Below, one piece after another: positions 7,278 to 10,870 of a stretch of DNA of 10,870 bases. This stretch comes from an uncultured Selenomonadaceae bacterium. Lineage in GTDB: Bacteria; Bacillota; Negativicutes; Selenomonadales; Selenomonadaceae. Position 1 is the stretch's first letter. Every line of letters begins with the position of its first letter. Under the pieces are notes generated by a model. It saw only the letters and a list, made by a program, of their open reading frames with translations, searched no databases and was not told the origin of the DNA. The stretch is from contig CAJONF010000058.1 in the NCBI GenBank assembly GCA_905236665.1, positions 1 through 10,870 on the forward strand, in the 5' to 3' direction. Both the position numbers and the translations under genes were made by a program.

Positions 7278-7322
7278 AATCGCGCCTGTTTATGCTATCA
7301 TTAACAGCGATTTGATTAATCA
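7278..7322. repeat. Inverted repeats immediately upstream of the MCP promoter
   Basis: AATCG at 7278-7282 pairs with CGATT at 7308-7312, and CTGTT at 7286-7290 with AACAG at 7303-7307. This gives ten pairs with a three-base bulge and a 12-base loop. The perfect 10-base palindrome TGATTAATCA at 7313-7322 then touches the -35 box. The position suits a regulator binding site, but no regulator is identified. There is no gene in this stretch. Confidence 0.45.
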
Positions 7323-7351
7323 TTGACATTCCTTTTTCGTTGAACTAGAAT
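7323..7351 (+). promoter_or_regulatory. Strong predicted sigma-70 promoter for the MCP gene
   Basis: TTGACA at 7323-7328 and TAGAAT at 7346-7351 are separated by exactly 17 bases; 11 of 12 hexamer positions match consensus. Transcription would start near 7357-7359, about 250 bases before the start codon at 7606. It is the best promoter in the window. Confidence 0.75.
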
Positions 7352-7357
7352 CACCAA

Positions 7358-7605
7358 TGCACAAGCAATTAAAAGCGGAAAGGGACGCGCTTGCGGGAGG
7401 GGGACTTATATAGATCATTCGTTCCAGCAAGATTTTAAACTACCGCACGAACGGCGGAAAGTCACGCCCGAAACTTTCGGGAACCTCAAAATTTTTCGAG
7501 GAAGTTCAACTTTGAGATCGGCGGTTGGCAGGATAAAAAGCTCTTGTCGTAAAATCTCAAGCGCAAAAAATTTTCACGCCGCCAAAAAAAGGGGGAAATG
7601 TTTTT
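7358..7605 (+). promoter_or_regulatory. Long structured 5' leader RNA of the MCP gene, possible riboswitch
   Basis: The ~248-base leader carries no convincing gene but many helices. CTTGCGGGA (7390-7398) pairs with TTCCAGCAAG (7422-7431), with one bulged A. CCCGAA (7467-7472) pairs with TTCGGG (7476-7481); the alternative GAAAGT (7457-7462) with ACTTTC (7473-7478) uses the same bases. CCTC (7484-7487) pairs with GAGG (7498-7501). TTGAGAT (7512-7518) pairs with ATCTCAA (7554-7560) around an inner GGCAGGA/TCTTGTC helix (7527-7533, 7542-7548). Two copies of CGGCGG (7452-7457 and 7519-7524) can each pair with CCGCC at 7579-7583, next to the ribosome binding site GGGGG (7591-7595). No T-run terminator precedes the ATG, so any control is probably on translation. 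I could not match it with confidence to a known class. Confidence 0.5.
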
Positions 7606-9354
7606 ATGTCGTGGATGAACAATATGAGGGTTGCTTACAAGCTACTGATTCTTAACGTTGTCGCAATCATCGGAATGGTCGTCATCGGTCTTGTAGGTTA
7701 TTTTGCTGTTATGCAAGCACAACATGATTTAAACACAATTAGCCAAACCTACTTGAAAGGTATCTTTGAAATCGGTCGTTGTCGTCATGCTGTGCGTTAT
7801 TGCCAGGTTCAAGTTATCTTGGCACCTTTGACGGCAGACGCCGCCTTGCTCCAATCGCGTGTCGATAAGTACAACGGCGGTGTAAAAGAATTGGACGAGT
7901 CTTTAGCTCTTTACGAACAGATAATTAAAGATGATCCGCAGGCTCGTGCCCAAGTTGATGCCGCCAAACGCGAATATGCTAAATTTAAAGATGCTAGCGA
8001 TAAAATGATGGCAATGCGCCCGCCCATCGGTGGCGACATTCAAGCTATTGCTAACCACAGAGCTGCCGCCCTCGAATATTATCAGAGCGACGTTATGCCT
8101 TATGCAGTTGCAACTGGCGACGCCATTTTGGCTATTCAGGAAAAGGCTTACCAAGATTCGGACGACACGATTAAACGTAGCAATGAGGGAATTGAAGCTG
8201 CTACCCGCAACTTATTCCTTGCTCTCGGTGGCACTTTCGTTATCTTGCTGTTCTTCAGCATAACGATTACCAAAGCTGTTACCAACCCGCTTAGCAACAT
8301 GGTTCAGGCTTTGCATCTTCTTAAAGAAGGCGACTTCCGCCGCACCGATTTGCTTGATGCTGACCGTGGCGACGAGTTCGGTGCAATGGCTCTTGCAGTT
8401 CGCGAAATGCGTCAAGCTATCAGCAAGCTGATTCACCAGACCAGCGACTCCGCCAGCCAATTTGCGGCATCTTCCGAAGAACTTACTGCCAGCGCACATC
8501 AAAGCTCCCAAGCCTCTGAACAGGTTGCCCAATCCGTTACCAGTTCCGCAGGCGCAGTTGTCGAACAACAAGCTCTTATTAACGACTCAATGGAAGCTAT
8601 CAAAACTGCATTGGGTTCCATTGAAACTCTTACCAAAACTTCCGATTTGGTTGCCGCTATGGTTGGCAAAGCTATGGACGAGGCTAATGCCGGTACCGAA
8701 GCCGTCGAAGCCTCTGTCAATCAAATCATCAGCGTTGAAAAAATTGTTAATGATTCTGCTCTTACAGTTGATAAACTCGGTAAACGTTCTCAAGAAATCG
8801 GACAAATTGTTGAAGCTATCAGCGGCATTGCCGAACAAACTAACTTGCTTGCATTGAACGCAGCTATTGAGGCAGCTCGCGCCGGTGAACACGGTCGCGG
8901 ATTCGCAGTCGTTTCGGAAGAAGTCCGTAAGCTCGCCGAAGAATCTCAAGAAGCGGCTCAAAAGATTGGAACGCTTATCGGTGAAATTCAAGCTGAAACT
9001 ACCAACGCCGTCGACTCCATGCAGAAAGGTAACGCGGCAGTTCGTAGAGGTACCGAATCGGTCGAAAGACTGCGCTCCACGTTCGACAGTATCAAAGACG
9101 CGTCCAAGAAAGTTGAAACTGAAGCAAAGAATATGGTTAGCGAACTTAAAGCTGTCGAAAACTACACCTTCAAGATTCAAGATTGCAACGACAAGACTTT
9201 GGAAAAAGGTCTTGCGGTCTCCAAGGAAATGGAAAGCGTTTCTGCTGCAGCTGAGCAACAGTCCGCCTCCGCAGAAGAAATTTCCTCCGCAGCAGACGAA
9301 CTCGCCCGCCTCGCGCAGGATCTGCAGAATTCCTTGCAGAAATTCCAATACTAA
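7606..9354 (+). CDS. Methyl-accepting chemotaxis protein
   Basis: This is a transmembrane chemoreceptor that controls CheA through CheW. It has 582 residues. TM1 lies at about 11-36, an extracytoplasmic helical sensor domain (four-helix-bundle type) at about 37-200, TM2 at about 203-223, a HAMP domain at about 224-276 (TNPLSNMVQAL, DEFGAMA), and a long signalling coiled coil to the end. The highly conserved hairpin tip is EAISGIAEQTNLLALNAAIEAARAGEHGRGFAVVSEEVRKLAEES (about residues 403-447), in two halves on either side of the turn. The C-terminus ends in QKFQY without a CheR-tethering pentapeptide. The ATG at 7606 follows GGGGG at 7591-7595. It is a single-gene unit with its own strong promoter, a long leader and a terminator. 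Codons are less A/T-skewed than in neighbours, which suggests high expression. The ligand is unknown. Confidence 0.95.
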   Translation: MSWMNNMRVAYKLLILNVVAIIGMVVIGLVGYFAVMQAQHDLNTISQTYLKGIFEIGRCRHAVRYCQVQVILAPLTADAALLQSRVDKYNGGVKELDESLALYEQIIKDDPQARAQVDAAKREYAKFKDASDKMMAMRPPIGGDIQAIANHRAAALEYYQSDVMPYAVATGDAILAIQEKAYQDSDDTIKRSNEGIEAATRNLFLALGGTFVILLFFSITITKAVTNPLSNMVQALHLLKEGDFRRTDLLDADRGDEFGAMALAVREMRQAISKLIHQTSDSASQFAASSEELTASAHQSSQASEQVAQSVTSSAGAVVEQQALINDSMEAIKTALGSIETLTKTSDLVAAMVGKAMDEANAGTEAVEASVNQIISVEKIVNDSALTVDKLGKRSQEIGQIVEAISGIAEQTNLLALNAAIEAARAGEHGRGFAVVSEEVRKLAEESQEAAQKIGTLIGEIQAETTNAVDSMQKGNAAVRRGTESVERLRSTFDSIKDASKKVETEAKNMVSELKAVENYTFKIQDCNDKTLEKGLAVSKEMESVSAAAEQQSASAEEISSAADELARLAQDLQNSLQKFQY

Positions 9355-9393
9355 GAAACTTTTCGACAAGATATACTGTTCAATAAAAAATTT

Positions 9394-9427
9394 AACCGCC
9401 AGGCTTTACAGCTTGACGGTTTTTTTT
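9394..9427. terminator. Bidirectional terminator between the MCP gene and the flavodoxin fusion
   Basis: The arms AACCGCCAGGCT (9394-9405) and AGCTTGACGGTT (9410-9421) form a 12-position stem with one mismatch and one wobble around the loop TTAC. A T-run follows at 9420-9427 on the plus strand. On the minus strand the stem is followed by AAATTTTTT, so it can also serve the convergent gene. Confidence 0.8.
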
Positions 9428-9452
9428 ATGCAGAATGTGATAATCAACAAAA

Positions 9453-10469
9453 TTAAAATAAGCTCAACCAATCAAAAATTATTTTTCGCGACGACGGAAT
9501 ATCACTCGAATAAATTTCCAGCGGCTCGCCAATTTCAGCGTATTTTTTTAGAGTCTCGATACTTTTTCCCAATCCTCCGCCGCCATGTGTCACTATTGGA
9601 TAAATTTTACCCTTAAATTTGGCTGTTAGCAAAAAATTTTCGACTGGTTTAGGTAAATCGCCCCACCACAGCGGATATATCAAAATTATTTTGTCATAGG
9701 CGTTAATTTCTGGCAACTCTTTAAGTTTTGGCAGTTCGTTAGCGTCAAATTCGGCTTTTGCAACCTTTGTAGTCTCCGAATAATCGGCTGGATAAGTTTT
9801 TTCGGTCTGAATCGCAAAAATTTCCCCGCCAACGATACTTTGAACCAATTCGGCAATCATTTGCGCATTGCCGATTATTTTTTTATCGTCAAGCATGAGC
9901 GATGCGCCAGATACTGCGTCAACTTCGGCAGGAAAATCCGTATTTCCAACTCTGCTGAAGTATATGACTAAAATTTTGTCTTCAACAGCTAATTTCTCGC
10001 CGCTCAGAATATTTTTATCGACTTTAACTGTGTGAAACCACCTGTCAACGTATGGAAGTCCGAAAATTGCTCCGACTGCCAATATAAACGCCAAAGCAGT
10101 TGCCGCATATAATTTTTTGCCGCGAATATGTCTCAACAAGTGAATCATCAGTAAAATTGTTGAAAAAATCGCCGCGCCAAGATGAATCGACCGCCAATTT
10201 ATATCTGGAACTTGAAAATAATTTGCCAATGCCGCTCCGCTGATTAAAATCGCCAAAATTCCGCTCGCGAATAGAAAAATCGTCGTCTGATTAAAAATTC
10301 TGCGCCGATTGAAGCCTGCGCGATAAAAATTTCGATTTAAGACGTTGTGAGCGACGATTAGAGCAATAAATATCAAGCCCAATGCTTGATGAACCTGCGC
10401 GGGCAAAAAATTACTCGCTAAACACGCGAAAAACAGAATCACGAGCGTAAAATCTAAAAATTTTTTCAT
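9453..10469 (-). CDS. Membrane b-type cytochrome-like domain fused to a flavodoxin domain
   Basis: The N-terminal half (1-140) has about five hydrophobic segments: roughly 5-21, 28-44, 62-84, 95-112 and 121-138. Two of them carry histidine pairs spaced 14 residues: His27/His41 and His96/His110, with His114 close by. This is the spacing seen in four-helix cytochromes that bind two b haems; the domain resembles DUF4405-type proteins. Residues ~165-338 are a flavodoxin fold: ILVIYFSRVGNTD (FMN phosphate loop), DAVSGASLML, GNAQMIAELV, ILIYPLWWGDLPKPVENFL and VTHGGGGLGKS. Basic loops (RNFYRAGFNRRR, RHIRGKK) put those sides inside and would place the flavodoxin outside the cytoplasm. The start has a strong CACCTCC complement at 10475-10481. 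It probably passes electrons between membrane quinols and FMN; that is inference. Confidence 0.82.
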   Translation of the reverse strand: MKKFLDFTLVILFFACLASNFLPAQVHQALGLIFIALIVAHNVLNRNFYRAGFNRRRIFNQTTIFLFASGILAILISGAALANYFQVPDINWRSIHLGAAIFSTILLMIHLLRHIRGKKLYAATALAFILAVGAIFGLPYVDRWFHTVKVDKNILSGEKLAVEDKILVIYFSRVGNTDFPAEVDAVSGASLMLDDKKIIGNAQMIAELVQSIVGGEIFAIQTEKTYPADYSETTKVAKAEFDANELPKLKELPEINAYDKIILIYPLWWGDLPKPVENFLLTAKFKGKIYPIVTHGGGGLGKSIETLKKYAEIGEPLEIYSSDIPSSRKIIFDWLSLF

Positions 10470-10492
10470 GAAGACACCTCCGAGCCGATTTT

Positions 10493-10523
10493 AACAAAAA
10501 AAATCACCTGTAAAAGGCGATTT
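10493..10523 (-). terminator. Minus-strand terminator or attenuator upstream of the cytochrome-flavodoxin gene
   Basis: Read on the minus strand, AAATCGCCT pairs with AGGTGATTT (nine pairs including one G-T wobble, five-base loop). Eight T follow directly. On the plus strand the same stem has an A-C mismatch and no T-run, so it works on the minus strand only. It lies ~150 bases after the stop of the partial flavoprotein gene and ~25 bases before the cytochrome-flavodoxin start. It could end the former or attenuate the latter. Confidence 0.65.
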
Positions 10524-10674
10524 GCAAGTCAAAATGAAAATTCTACATATATTTGCCGTTAATGGCGTTGAATGTTCTCGTAATCCTGAATCGTCACAAA
10601 AATTTTCTACTTAGTGAGTTAAAACCGTAATTGATTAGAAATTTGAACCTTGCGGCTTTCGCCAAAAGAGCTTT

Positions 10675-10870
10675 TCAAAGAGAATTACCTTTTGCGACGG
10701 CTTTTCCGAGTTCGTAAGCTTGATTTAGTTCTTTATGCCCGTTAATATCGCCGATTTTCATAACGCCGCCCGCCAAAACGTGCCCGCGCTCCGTCCAACC
10801 GAGATGTTTCATCAAATTTTGATAATATTGGAGCGCGTCATCGAAGCCGTAGCCTTCCGCCGCCATTAAA
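10675..10870 (-). CDS. Flavodoxin-fold NAD(P)H/FMN reductase-like protein, C-terminal fragment (cut by window edge)
   Basis: The reading frame continues past the right edge, so the ATG within it at 10864-10866 is probably internal. About 65 residues are visible. They include GYGFDDALQYYQNLMKHLGW, then GHVLAGGVMKIGDINGHKELNQAYELGKAV near the end. This pattern (a long helix, a GxxxAGGV strand, a GDI loop and a closing KAYELGKA-like helix) matches the end of NADPH-dependent FMN reductase or iron-sulfur flavoprotein family members. The FMN-binding N-terminus and any iron-sulfur cysteines lie outside the window. It runs the same way as the cytochrome-flavodoxin gene, about 205 bases upstream, so two flavoproteins sit together here. 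Confidence 0.6.
   Translation of the reverse strand, partial: LMAAEGYGFDDALQYYQNLMKHLGWTERGHVLAGGVMKIGDINGHKELNQAYELGKAVAKGNSL

Noticed and set aside
7358..7605. Cobalamin, SAM, glycine, fluoride or ZTP riboswitch in the MCP leader.
   Set aside because: None of their conserved core sequences (for example the B12-box GCCACTG) is present.
8587..9616. Long open frames overlapping the MCP gene on the minus strand (8587-9369) and in another plus frame (8867-9616).
   Set aside because: Both are shadows of the MCP coiled coil and its regular codon pattern. Their products are low-complexity or very basic, with no recognisable domain and no ribosome binding site.
10534..10614. A 26-codon plus-strand frame starting MKILHIFAVNG, which resembles the first strand of flavodoxin-fold proteins.
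   Set aside because: It has no ribosome binding site, stops quickly and shows no phosphate-loop consensus after the first strand. It could be a relic, but chance is as likely.

Overview
The window looks like chromosomal DNA from an AT-rich anaerobic bacterium. Codon use is dominated by AAA, TTT, GAA and ATT. The gene set (aminofutalosine menaquinone enzymes, an exported CbiK-type chelatase, a long DUF721 protein behind recF, and short flavoproteins) best fits the Negativicutes, in the Selenomonas/Megamonas neighbourhood. That placement is an inference from gene content and protein style, not from a marker tree. TTG is used freely as a start codon: thrC, the DUF721 gene and cbiK each have a TTG that is well supported by a Shine-Dalgarno sequence or by coupling.

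Left part (1-2849, + strand): the tail of one MqnE-like radical SAM gene overlaps a complete second mqnE by ATGA and is followed by thrC (threonine synthase). The three appear co-transcribed. A bidirectional terminator at about 2871-2914 separates them from the opposing cluster.

Middle (2910-6061, - strand): dnaN, recF and a DUF721 (DciA-like) gene form a tight replication/repair operon. recF and the DUF721 gene overlap by TTGA. The operon is separated from its usual partners dnaA and gyrB. Its promoter lies back to back with the promoter of cbiK, and the two share almost the same -35 base pairs. cbiK (6216-7199, +) encodes a chelatase with a Sec signal peptide and ends at a clear terminator.

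Right part: after cbiK come inverted repeats and a near-consensus sigma-70 promoter at 7323-7351. About 250 nt of predicted structured leader RNA follow, with several mutually exclusive helices, before a methyl-accepting chemotaxis protein gene (7606-9354). A bidirectional terminator separates it from a convergent gene (9453-10469, -). That gene encodes a membrane b-type cytochrome-like domain, with two His pairs each spaced 14 residues, fused to a flavodoxin domain. The right edge holds the C-terminus of another flavodoxin-fold reductase-like protein on the same strand.

The most interesting points are the MCP leader RNA, the predicted diheme-flavodoxin fusion with its flavodoxin outside the cytoplasm, the exported CbiK isolated from cobalamin genes, the zinc-ribbon DUF721 variant, and the tandem mqnE paralogues. 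No CRISPR array, insertion sequence, tRNA or rRNA was seen.
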